The notes under the pieces were generated by a model. It was not told the origin of the DNA and ran no database searches. It saw only the letters and a program-made list of their open reading frames with translations. Shown piece by piece: positions 1-7,098 of a stretch of DNA of 7,860 nt. The position numbers were made by a program, and so were the translations under genes. The stretch is from Bacteroidales bacterium. Its GTDB lineage: Bacteria > Bacteroidota > Bacteroidia > Bacteroidales > Muribaculaceae. How positions within the stretch are numbered: the first letter of the stretch is position 1; each line of letters begins with the position of its first letter. The DNA lies in contig JAHZGZ010000268.1 of NCBI GenBank assembly GCA_019420545.1, positions 1 to 7,860 of the forward strand. Reading direction: 5' to 3'.

Positions 1-69
1 CTCCATGCATGCCCGGGAGCAGCTGTGTCGTTTTTAAGGTGTATCGTTATATGATTACTTTCCCGAAGG

Positions 70-3000
70 TTACTTGCCCTCAGGGGTTGCCCAGCGGATT
101 ATGTTGCCAAAAAGCTTGCGGGCAGGTTCGGCGGCAGGTCCCGGCGATGACAGCGGCTCGGTAAGGCGGAGTGTGGAATAGAGCACACGGCCCTTGCCGC
201 ATGGAGCCTCACCCATTGCCGTGCCGAGGTGGAATGGCCACGAGCGGTAGGCACCGGCAATGAAATTCTCGTCGGCGATCTTGAAGCCGAGGCGCTGGTT
301 GCCATTCTTCACCAGTTCCTGATAGGGCCAGTTCATTGCTGTATTGACGGGGAGGCCGTGGAGCACGGGATGGTCGGTCACGAAGTGCACGCCGCCCACC
401 CAGTCGGTGCCGACAGTGAAATTTTCGGTGTAGCCGATGTTGGCCGTGGGGTTGAGGAATTCCATCCACGATTCGGGCGACTTGAGCAGCAGCAGGGTTG
501 TTCCGTCGCTGACGGCACGGTCGACGATCGACTCGGGAGCGATGGCCGAGGTGCCGGGCATGGTCCACATGAGCTGTACCATGCCGTCGGGAGTTGTCTG
601 GCGGTACTGTACCATTATGTTGACCTTCTCACCCTGCTCGAAGTAGAACGGTGAGGTGAATGTAACATCCTTCTTGTTGCCCCAGTCGTCGGCGATGCGT
701 TGGCCGTTTACCTCCATGCGCACGCCGCGGTCGCTGTGCACACCCAGGAGGTAGTTGCCCGAGACGGGTGCCACGAGCGTACCTTCCCATATGGCGGAGA
801 ATTCCTGGTTGGCGGGGATCAGCGGGTCGGGCTGGGCGCCACCCACGAAGCGGCGGTCGAGACAGTTGTCGGTGGCGGTGCCTGCGGGGGCCGATATGTC
901 ATTGTCCCTGAACCATGTGACCTTGAACGCCGGGGTGTCGGTATTGTCGAAATATTTAACGGGTATGGGAGAAGCCTCGTCGAGGGCCGGACGGGTCACA
1001 ATAAGCCAGTCAAGCTTGCCCATCGACGGATCGTAGGCGTGGAGTTCCTTGCCGGTCACGCTCTTGTAGTACTGTGCCACGGGATCGTCGGGCTCGCCGT
1101 AGATGGCGCCCCGGCCCGGCAGGTCGGTGTAGTCGGGCACGATACCGAGCACCTGCTCGTAGCCCGATGCCACGGTTTTGCCCGAAGCGTCGGTGAGAGT
1201 GGCTGAGATGGTGTAGAGGCCGTCGCCACCGTCGATATCGAGGGGAACGGCTTCGGCAAGGAGCTGCCCGAAGCGGTCGCCGCCCTCTACGGTGACATCA
1301 CGGGTATAGAGGCGCTTCTTGCCGCCGTCGGGGGCAAGAAGCTCCACCAAAAGCTTGTAACCGCCCTTGAGATCGGCCTCGTTGACAACGTGGAAGTCGA
1401 CATCGACGCTTCCCGGGAGGCGCACAAACTGAGTGCGTGGCGACACAGCCACATATAGCGGCGCGGTGAAGCGGGCGAAGGTGTTGAGATTGCCCTTGCA
1501 GTTGCGGTAGTTGTCGACAACGCCCGAATGGTTATCGTAAGGCATTGATTCCCAACCGTTGATCACGTAGGCGTCGCCAAGATTACCCATGCGCATGCCC
1601 TGTATGCGGCGCCCCTGGTGGTAGAGCTGTATGTCGCCGAGAGCGCGGGTGAGCGAGTCGAGGTTGCCGAAATTGGCGGCAAGGCCTTTCCTGTCGAAAT
1701 AGCTGTGCCATGCGGCAGCCTGATCGCGCCAGAAAGCGCCGTCCCAGCCGTCGACGCCGGTAGAATCGAGCGCACGCTCTATCAGCGCGATACGCGGAGG
1801 TGTGGATATGGCTCCCTCCTCGCCGCGCATGTACACTTCGGTATGGTTGTCACAGTACATGATCTGGTCGCGAAGGTGGCGGTAGTAAGCGTCGTTCCAG
1901 GTGGCGGGGCCTCCGGCACGGTGGTTGTCGAACCACCCGCGGAAATATGGAACGGGGTCGAACGGACGCATATGGTATTTCGAATCTTCCTCGTTTTGCT
2001 CGTTGGAAGCCCACCCCGAAGTGAGTGTCATCACACGCGAGGGATCGATTGCATGGGCCTTCACCAGATCAGCGCGGCGCTTGGCCATGAGGGCCGTATC
2101 GGCAGCACGCACGCCGCCAAGCTCATTGATAAGGTTGTAGATAACCAGCGAGGGGTGCGAGCGGTCGCGCTTCACCATGCGCTGAAGCTTCGTGTTGACA
2201 ATCGTGCGGATGAAGGGGTCATGGTCGGCCGAGTGGAATGCGCCCGGTTCCTCGTAGTAGAGTATACCCATCGAGTCGGCCTGCTCAAGCACTACCGGAG
2301 AGCCTATCGAGCGATGGAAGTTGAGCATGTTGAGGCCCATCGACTGCGCGGTAGAGATCTGCTTGCGTGCCATTTCGGGAGTTGCATGCAGGCCGGTAGC
2401 GGGCCAGTAGCCCCAGCTGATTGCCGAGCGGAGCATCACACGGCGACCGTTGAGACGGAGCACGGCCTCGTCGCCGATACCTTCGGGGGCAAACCAACGG
2501 AAGCCGAAGGTGCGGCTGTCGTTGTCGGTGAGGCGTTTGCCGTCGGCCACGGTGACGTCGCAGCGATAGAGGAACGGATCGGAGAGATCCCATAGGCGTG
2601 CGTCGGGCACGTCGATATCAAGCGTCACGGTATTGTCGCCCGGCTGCAGCTTCACTTTCTTCGAGCCTTTGGCAACAGGCACAGCAACGGTAGCATCCTT
2701 GGGCGACACGGTATAGGCCACAGTGCGCTCAACAGCCTTGGAGGAGGTGTTGCGCACATTGACAATGGCCTTGGCCGTCGTGGCCACCGGCTGGTTCTGC
2801 ATGTACACATCCTCAATATATACGGGATCGACAACATCGAGGCGCACGCGGCCGATAAGTCCGCTGAACGAGCGGCCCGGGGGTATGATATAGTCGCCCC
2901 AGCGCATCTGGGTGAAGTCCTGCCAGTGGAAGTTGCCGCCGGGATTGGTTACGCGCACGGCGAGTGTCTGCGGCTTGCCGGGGGTAACCGCATCGGTTAT

Positions 3001-3501
3001 GTCGACATCGAAAGGCGACTCGCCGACAATGTCGTAGCCTACAAGCTTGCCGTCGAGATATACCTCGGCGCGCATTCTTACCGATTCGAAGTGGAGCAAC
3101 GCACGCCGCCCTTTCATCGACTCGGGCACGGTGACAGTCGTGTACCACCAGCTTACGCCCTTGAAGTCGTCGGGCGAGGGACGCTTTGAGGTGGTCATGT
3201 ATTCCTCAACGGTGCCGGGGACGCTTACCTTTATGGATTTGGCGGGAGAAAGGGCTTCCCAGCCGCCTGTGGGCGGGTTGACGGGGAGCTGACTGAGGTC
3301 GGTTATTTCGTCGGGGAGATACAGGCGGTCGTTCTCCCACATAGCCGCAGTGTCGCGCATCATGTGCCACTGAGGGCCGTTGAGCGAGATCGTATGCCGA
3401 GGATTCGCAATCTGTGCCGACACAATCTTCTTGGCGGCCATGCCGTCGGAAGCCAACAGCATGGCGACGGCTGCCAGTGCAATGGTCTTTAAGGTTCTCA
3501 T
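70..3501 (-). CDS. Secreted glycoside hydrolase family 2 protein with PA14 module
   Basis: A predicted exported beta-glycosidase of 1143 residues. Residues 1-22 form a Sec signal peptide (basic MRTLK start, hydrophobic ALAAVAMLLA core, likely cleavage after GMA). Domains in order: GH2 sugar-binding jelly roll about 85-225 (VSWWYTTVTVP, FESVRMRAEVYLDG), Ig-like domain about 226-336, TIM barrel about 337-665, a further Ig-like domain about 680-785, then a flavodoxin/class I amidotransferase-like C-terminal domain (about 790-845 and 995-1139) interrupted by PA14 (about 846-990; WEGTLVAPVSGNYLLGVHSD). E460 in NLINE is the expected acid/base. E561 or E562 in MRGEEGA is the likely nucleophile. Substrate cannot be read from sequence; galactosidase- or glucuronidase-like activity in polysaccharide breakdown is an inference. 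It is a single gene, divergent from lutABC. The start is set by the signal peptide and the promoter just upstream. No Shine-Dalgarno sequence is visible, which is normal for Bacteroidetes. Confidence 0.93.
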   Translation of the reverse strand: MRTLKTIALAAVAMLLASDGMAAKKIVSAQIANPRHTISLNGPQWHMMRDTAAMWENDRLYLPDEITDLSQLPVNPPTGGWEALSPAKSIKVSVPGTVEEYMTTSKRPSPDDFKGVSWWYTTVTVPESMKGRRALLHFESVRMRAEVYLDGKLVGYDIVGESPFDVDITDAVTPGKPQTLAVRVTNPGGNFHWQDFTQMRWGDYIIPPGRSFSGLIGRVRLDVVDPVYIEDVYMQNQPVATTAKAIVNVRNTSSKAVERTVAYTVSPKDATVAVPVAKGSKKVKLQPGDNTVTLDIDVPDARLWDLSDPFLYRCDVTVADGKRLTDNDSRTFGFRWFAPEGIGDEAVLRLNGRRVMLRSAISWGYWPATGLHATPEMARKQISTAQSMGLNMLNFHRSIGSPVVLEQADSMGILYYEEPGAFHSADHDPFIRTIVNTKLQRMVKRDRSHPSLVIYNLINELGGVRAADTALMAKRRADLVKAHAIDPSRVMTLTSGWASNEQNEEDSKYHMRPFDPVPYFRGWFDNHRAGGPATWNDAYYRHLRDQIMYCDNHTEVYMRGEEGAISTPPRIALIERALDSTGVDGWDGAFWRDQAAAWHSYFDRKGLAANFGNLDSLTRALGDIQLYHQGRRIQGMRMGNLGDAYVINGWESMPYDNHSGVVDNYRNCKGNLNTFARFTAPLYVAVSPRTQFVRLPGSVDVDFHVVNEADLKGGYKLLVELLAPDGGKKRLYTRDVTVEGGDRFGQLLAEAVPLDIDGGDGLYTISATLTDASGKTVASGYEQVLGIVPDYTDLPGRGAIYGEPDDPVAQYYKSVTGKELHAYDPSMGKLDWLIVTRPALDEASPIPVKYFDNTDTPAFKVTWFRDNDISAPAGTATDNCLDRRFVGGAQPDPLIPANQEFSAIWEGTLVAPVSGNYLLGVHSDRGVRMEVNGQRIADDWGNKKDVTFTSPFYFEQGEKVNIMVQYRQTTPDGMVQLMWTMPGTSAIAPESIVDRAVSDGTTLLLLKSPESWMEFLNPTANIGYTENFTVGTDWVGGVHFVTDHPVLHGLPVNTAMNWPYQELVKNGNQRLGFKIADENFIAGAYRSWPFHLGTAMGEAPCGKGRVLYSTLRLTEPLSSPGPAAEPARKLFGNIIRWATPEGK

Positions 3502-3530
3502 AATAATTGTTTCGTTAACTGTATTTCCTA

Positions 3531-3562
3531 CAAAATTAATGAATTTTCATCATCATTGCAAT
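3531..3562 (-). promoter_or_regulatory. Bacteroidetes-type promoter of the GH2 gene
   Basis: On the minus strand, TAATTTTG (positions 3538 to 3531) matches the Bacteroidetes -7 consensus TAnnTTTG exactly. ATTG at 3562-3559 stands 20 bases upstream and resembles the -33 TTTG element. Transcription would begin near 3524, giving a leader of about 23 bases before the ATG at 3501. The consensus is established for Bacteroides; its use here is inferred from position. Confidence 0.6.
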
Positions 3563-3563
3563 G
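3554..3563. promoter_or_regulatory. 10-bp perfect palindrome over the -33 element
   Basis: CATTGCAATG reads the same on both strands and overlaps the proposed -33 element of the GH2 promoter, so a dimeric regulator bound here could control that gene. A 10-bp palindrome can occur by chance and no regulator gene lies in the window, so the operator role is only a suggestion. Confidence 0.2.
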
Positions 3564-3685
3564 CTTGGCGGCAAATGGAAACAAAAAGGATGCAACAAGT
3601 GTTTAAAATACATAAAATTACTTACAACTCTACCCATATTATCGCTCATACATAGATCGTCTAACTTTTTGATGCAATTTAGATT

Positions 3686-4441
3686 ATGAAGATCGGTTTC
3701 TTTGTCCCATGCTATATCGACGCCATATATCCGCAAGCCGCCATCTCGACCTACGGGCTGCTGCAGAAGCTGGGACGCGACTTAGAGTTTATCGAACGCG
3801 GAGCATGCTGCGGCCTGCCGGAACTCGACATGGGATATATAAAGCACTCCTGCACTCTCGAAAGCGGGGTAGCGCCGATGGTCGCCGACAAGGGCTACGA
3901 CTATGTGGTGGTGCCGTCGGGTATATGCACCGATCAGTTCAGGGAGCACTTCAACGAAGTGGAACAGACGCCGGAGGTAAAACACTTCCGCGCCACCGTC
4001 TACGACCCGGTGGAATTCCTGCACGACGTGCTGAAAATCACCGAACTGCCGGGACACCCGAGTTTCCCCCACCGTGTGGCGCTGCACAACGGATGCCACT
4101 CGCTCCGCTCGCTCAGGGAGGCGCGGCCAACCGAGCTGATGATCAAGCCGTTCGACAAATGCGCCGACCTGCTGCGGCTTGTCGACGGGCTGGAGGTGGG
4201 CTATGCCACACGCCGCGACGAATGCTGCGGATTCGGAGGCACATTCGCCATCTGGGACACATCGTGCTCGGGCCAGCAGGGGCGCGACAAGGTGAGCGAC
4301 TACGACCGCAACGGATTCCGGTACGTGACCTCGCAGGACATGTCGTGCATGATACATCAGCAGACGATAGCGCGGAAAATCGGACTCGATCTTAAAATGT
4401 TCTATATCACAGAAATTCTTAACGGAGACGCAAAGCCATGA
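3686..4441 (+). CDS. lutA: L-lactate oxidation complex Fe-S subunit LutA (YkgE family)
   Basis: A 251-residue cytoplasmic Fe-S oxidoreductase subunit, the usual length for the family. With LutB and LutC it oxidises L-lactate to pyruvate. It carries two cysteine-rich CCG repeats. The first has C9 (VPCYID), the ACCGLPELDMGY block with C41/C42, and C81 in VPSGIC. The second has C137 in NGCHSL, the DECCGFGGTFA block with C180/C181, and C221 in DMSCMIH. The N-terminal MKIGFFVPCYIDAIYPQ is typical of LutA and fixes the start. The gene is first in the operon, and its TGA overlaps the lutB ATG in an ATGA junction, which suggests translational coupling. No clear TAnnTTTG promoter was found upstream; TAACTTTT at 3662 is a weak candidate without a -33 partner. 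No lactate permease or LutR-type regulator is in the window. Confidence 0.95.
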   Translation: MKIGFFVPCYIDAIYPQAAISTYGLLQKLGRDLEFIERGACCGLPELDMGYIKHSCTLESGVAPMVADKGYDYVVVPSGICTDQFREHFNEVEQTPEVKHFRATVYDPVEFLHDVLKITELPGHPSFPHRVALHNGCHSLRSLREARPTELMIKPFDKCADLLRLVDGLEVGYATRRDECCGFGGTFAIWDTSCSGQQGRDKVSDYDRNGFRYVTSQDMSCMIHQQTIARKIGLDLKMFYITEILNGDAKP

Positions 4442-4917
4442 AACAGGTAAACCAGGTAAAACTCGGCGCCGAGTTTATAAACAGACGCGCCCATCGCGAG
4501 ATGCACGACAACTGCCTGTGGGCGGCGCGCATGAGAAGGGACAAAGTGGCCTCGACGATCCCCGAATGGGAGGAGATGCGCGAACTGGCCTCACAGATCA
4601 AGAAGCACACACTGTCGCATCTCGACGAATATCTCGAGCAGTTCGCCGCCAACGCCGAGGCCAACGGCATACACGTGCACTGGGCGCGCAACGCCGAGGA
4701 ACACAACAGGATAATCCTCGACATATTCCGCAGCCACAACGTAAAGACCGTCACCAAAGGCAAATCCATGACGATGGACGAGTGCAACATGCGCGAGTAT
4801 CTGGAGCGGCACGGCATAGAAATCTACGAAGCCGACCTCGGCGAGCGCATACAGCAGCTCGACCGGCAACGGCCCTCGCATGCCCGCCATCCACAAACTG
4901 CGCAGCGACGTGGCTGA
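4438..4917 (+). CDS. lutB: LutB N-terminal part, broken by a frameshift
   Basis: The first half of the LutB/YkgF iron-sulfur subunit: 159 residues, of which the first 148 are LutB-like. Recognisable blocks are IPEWEEMRELASQIKKHTL, GIHVHWARNAEEHNRI, KSMTMDECNMREYL and ADLGERIQQL. After DRQRPSH (H148 at 4879-4881) the frame leaves the family sequence and ends in unrelated residues at a TAG. The expected continuation, M-P-A-I-H-K, is in the second frame from 4880. Family members read P-S-H-I-V/L-x-P-A-I/L-H here, so the two residues after the histidine are missing. Adding 8 nucleotides puts the ATG at codon 151 and gives a 469-residue protein, close to the roughly 475 usual for LutB. The gene is therefore a probable pseudogene, or an assembly error, running to 5839. 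The ATG overlaps the lutA stop. Confidence 0.88.
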   Translation: MKQVNQVKLGAEFINRRAHREMHDNCLWAARMRRDKVASTIPEWEEMRELASQIKKHTLSHLDEYLEQFAANAEANGIHVHWARNAEEHNRIILDIFRSHNVKTVTKGKSMTMDECNMREYLERHGIEIYEADLGERIQQLDRQRPSHARHPQTAQRRG

Positions 4918-5839
4918 ACTGTTTGCGCGCACACTCGGCTCCGACCCCGATATCGACGATCCACACTATCTCAACAGCGTGATGCGCGCCGACATGCGCA
5001 AAAAGTATGAAAAAGTAGATGCAGGCATGTCGGGCGTGAACTTCGGCATAGCCGAAACCGGTGGAATCGTGGTGTGCAGCAACGAGGGCAACGCCGACAT
5101 CAGCGCCGCCGTGCCCCCGCTCTATGTGGCCACCATGGGACTCGAGAAACTCATTCCCCGGCAGAGCGACCTGCCGCTCTTCATACGCCTGCTCTCGCGC
5201 AGCGCGCTCGGCCTCGACATCACGCAGTATACCTCCCACTACCACGGGCCGCGCAAGGGCCAGGAGATGCATGTCGTTATCCTTGACAACGGGCGCAGCG
5301 AGCGTCTTACCTCGCCAGACTACTGGGAAGTGCTGAAATGCGTACGCTGCGGAGCGTGCATGAACACCTGCCCGGTATTCCGCCGCACGTCGGGCATAAG
5401 CTACGACGCCATCTATATGGGCCCGATCGGAATTGTGCTCGAACCGAGCTATGATCTCTACAAATACGCGCGCCTCCCCTATTCGTGCACCCATTGCGGA
5501 TCGTGCGGCGACATATGTCCCGTCAAGGTGCCTATCCCCAAGCTGGTGTTCTACTGGAGGGCGGAGGTAGTGAGCCACGGCTACGGACAGTTTACCCACA
5601 ACGCCGAGATGGCCCTGGCGGAACCCATACTTAAAAGCAGCACCAATCTGGCTATCGCGGAGAAGATGGGGCTCTGGGCGCTTCGCCACGTGCCGGGTGC
5701 GATCATGGAGTCGGCACTGAACCCCTGGGCAAAGGACCATACCAATCCCGAGCCGCCGAAAGAGACATTCCGCCAGTATTACAAGCGCAACATCAAGCCG
5801 CGCAAGGATGATTCTTCAGACAACAGCACAAAAGAATAA
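4880..5839 (+). CDS. lutB: LutB C-terminal part with two 4Fe-4S motifs
   Basis: The second half of LutB, open for 319 codons. It begins inside the LUD domain (MPAIHKLRSDVAELFARTLG, then GVNFGIAETGGIVVCSNEGNAD). Two ferredoxin-type clusters follow: C154, C157, C160, C164 (CVRCGACMNTCP) and C203, C206, C209, C213 (CTHCGSCGDICP). After them comes the family C-terminal region with GFGQ-like GYGQ, WALRHVPG and NPWAKD. The frame is intact beyond the break, with no further stop, which points to a recent lesion or a sequence error. The ATG at 4880 lies in the middle of a conserved motif with no ribosome-binding signal, so it is probably not a natural start. Re-initiation after the upstream frame stops at 4917 would need ribosomes to move back 38 bases. 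Six bases separate its stop from lutC. Confidence 0.9.
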   Translation: MPAIHKLRSDVAELFARTLGSDPDIDDPHYLNSVMRADMRKKYEKVDAGMSGVNFGIAETGGIVVCSNEGNADISAAVPPLYVATMGLEKLIPRQSDLPLFIRLLSRSALGLDITQYTSHYHGPRKGQEMHVVILDNGRSERLTSPDYWEVLKCVRCGACMNTCPVFRRTSGISYDAIYMGPIGIVLEPSYDLYKYARLPYSCTHCGSCGDICPVKVPIPKLVFYWRAEVVSHGYGQFTHNAEMALAEPILKSSTNLAIAEKMGLWALRHVPGAIMESALNPWAKDHTNPEPPKETFRQYYKRNIKPRKDDSSDNSTKE

Positions 5840-5845
5840 CCGGCA

Positions 5846-6511
5846 ATGAACCAACAGGATATAAAAAACGAAATACTCGACCGCATCCGTGTCGGCCGAC
5901 CAGAGGAAACCCCGCTTCCCGAAGTGCCGATGTACCGGTGGAAAGGCACTCCGCTTGACGGCTTCATCAGCCATCTGCTGTCGTTCGACGGCAGGGCCGT
6001 AAAGTTCAGGACACGCCGCGAGGCCATTGAATGGCTGAAAAAGCAGCCGGAAATGGACGCCGCAAAGCATACCATCTATTCGTCGGCAAAGGGGGTCGAA
6101 GGCAATTTCGGCGAAGATCAGCTTGCCGACCTCCACAACGCCCACCGGATCGAGACGTGTGTCACCGACAGCGCGATGGGCGTAGGCGAAATGGGTTCGG
6201 TATGGGTGACCGATAAATCTCTGGGCCATGCCGCATGCGCCCTGCTCTCCCGGCAACTCTTCATATTCCTCGACAGCAACACCATCGTGGGCGGCCTGCA
6301 CGAAGCATATGCGTGGCTGCACCTTGCCGACCACCAGTACGGGTCGTTCTTCACCGGCCCGTCGGCCACCGCCGACATCGAGGCGGTGCACATAACCGGC
6401 GCGCAGGGTCCTCTCGCTCTTACCGTGATGATCTACAACTGCCCCGACGCTCCCGCCGTTCCGGAGCTTATGGTCAATCCCAATGCCGACACCTCCCCCT
6501 GGCAGGAGTAA
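5846..6511 (+). CDS. lutC: LUD-domain subunit LutC (YkgG family)
   Basis: The third subunit of the LutABC lactate-oxidation complex, 221 residues, cytoplasmic, without signal peptide or membrane segment. It has the LUD (DUF162) fold signatures: SAMGVGEMGSVWV at about 109-121, and near the C-terminus the hallmark GPSATADIEAVHITGAQGP at 171-189 followed by LALTVMIYN. Its N-terminus (NEILDRIRVGRPEETPLPEVP) is the variable leader usual for LutC. It starts 6 bases after the lutB stop, so it is co-transcribed. If the lutB break is real, this intact subunit would be left without a complete LutB partner. LutC is the least specific member of the complex by sequence, but the gene order makes the call firm. 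Confidence 0.93.
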   Translation: MNQQDIKNEILDRIRVGRPEETPLPEVPMYRWKGTPLDGFISHLLSFDGRAVKFRTRREAIEWLKKQPEMDAAKHTIYSSAKGVEGNFGEDQLADLHNAHRIETCVTDSAMGVGEMGSVWVTDKSLGHAACALLSRQLFIFLDSNTIVGGLHEAYAWLHLADHQYGSFFTGPSATADIEAVHITGAQGPLALTVMIYNCPDAPAVPELMVNPNADTSPWQE

Positions 6512-6523
6512 ATATGAGTGACA

Positions 6524-6542
6524 ATGCGCTTGGAAAGCGCAT
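6524..6542. other. Short hairpin just after lutC
   Basis: ATGCGCTT and AAGCGCAT form an 8-bp perfect stem around a 3-base GGA loop, 12 bases after the lutC stop. No T-run follows, so it does not qualify as a classic intrinsic terminator. It may protect the 3' end of the lut transcript or help termination. Confidence 0.3.
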
Positions 6543-6615
6543 CTCCTACAGGGCACAAAGTGTAACGCGACACGCTGCATCCATATATATCGGAGTCGGA
6601 TGGGCAGGATACAAT

Positions 6616-6652
6616 GCGCCCCGGCGATGAGATCTACTCAACGCCGGGGCGC
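6616..6652. terminator. Strong hairpin between convergent genes, likely bidirectional terminator
   Basis: GCGCCCCGGCG (6616-6626) pairs perfectly with CGCCGGGGCGC (6642-6652), an 11-bp stem. Inside it, after one A-A mismatch, TGAG (6628-6631) pairs with CTCA (6637-6640) around a 5-base loop. Immediately after comes a second, AT-rich hairpin, AATACA/TGTATT (6655-6660 and 6668-6673), followed by GATTTTCCCTTT. The site sits between lutC (plus strand) and the discoidin gene (minus strand), where a terminator for both is expected. There is no perfect U-tract on either side, so strength is uncertain. Confidence 0.5.
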
Positions 6653-6727
6653 GAAATACAATAAATATGTATTGATTTTCCCTTTAATTCATATCTATTG
6701 TATCAGTTTTGTGGAACGGGGCTTGTA

Positions 6728-7098
6728 TCAGAGTACGATCACCTTGCGGGTGGTGCCGTCGGTGTAGCGGATGATGTTGATCCCCTTGACGGGAGCTTCC
6801 AGGCGTACACCCTGAAGATTGTATACAGCCTCGATCTCGGCACCGTTCACACCTTCAGCTTCAACGTTGTCGATACCTGATGTTGATGCCATACGTCCCG
6901 TCATGGATATGCCAAGAATACAAACATTGGCCCAGCTGTCGTTTTTGATACGAATTGATTTAACTGTTTTTGACATATCGGCTGTGAGGGTTGTTTCTGT
7001 CAGCAGATTGTTGCAATTCTCAATAGAATTAAACCATCTGCTTCCGATGCCGATACCATATACTGCCGCGTAATCCGTATCTACCGGATACGAATAGT
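6728..7098 (-). CDS. C-terminal segment of the discoidin-like surface protein, in a shifted frame
   Basis: This stretch is read in the frame that is open from 7156 down to the TGA at 6728. It continues the beta-sandwich domain of the upstream part (YPVDTDYAAVYGIGIGSRWFN, then SKTVKSIRIKND and a VCILGISMTG strand). It ends in a tail of the form VYNLQGVRLEAPVKGINII ... RKVIVL. Such a YN-x-Q-G ... KG-x-x-I ... K-V tail is typical of C-terminal sorting-type (type IX secretion/Por) domains of Bacteroidales. An ATG at 6976 would give an 82-residue protein, but it falls inside the conserved domain (the D-x-S-K-x-V-K-S-I strand), so it is unlikely to be a real start. The segment most likely belongs to the same gene as 7081-7860. 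The exact junction is inferred to lie near the A-run at 7098-7102. Confidence 0.65.

Noticed and set aside
1..69. Terminator after the GH2 gene
   Set aside because: Only a short CAGCTG palindrome and a TTTTT run on the wrong strand for this gene are visible; no convincing stem with a U-tract in the minus direction.
1618..2595. 325-codon open frame antisense to the GH2 catalytic domain
   Set aside because: The GH2 frame on the other strand is clearly real; this frame is a by-product of its codon usage.
3637..3671. Possible plus-strand promoter for lutA (TATTATCG or TAACTTTT)
   Set aside because: Both deviate from TAnnTTTG and neither has a TTTG-like -33 element at the right distance.
4751..5740. 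329-codon open frame antisense to lutB
   Set aside because: It lies opposite well-conserved LutB sequence, has a His/Ala/Arg-rich composition typical of an antisense shadow in GC-rich DNA, and matches no family I recognise.
6514..6630. 38-codon ORF starting just after the lutC stop (MSDNALGKRISYRAQS...)
   Set aside because: It overlaps both hairpins, resembles nothing I know, and ends inside the terminator stem. Position after lutC is suggestive, but there is no further support.
6728..6976. Separate 82-residue protein starting at the ATG at 6976
   Set aside because: The frame stays open upstream to 7156 with domain sequence that continues the neighbouring frame, so the ATG is an internal methionine.
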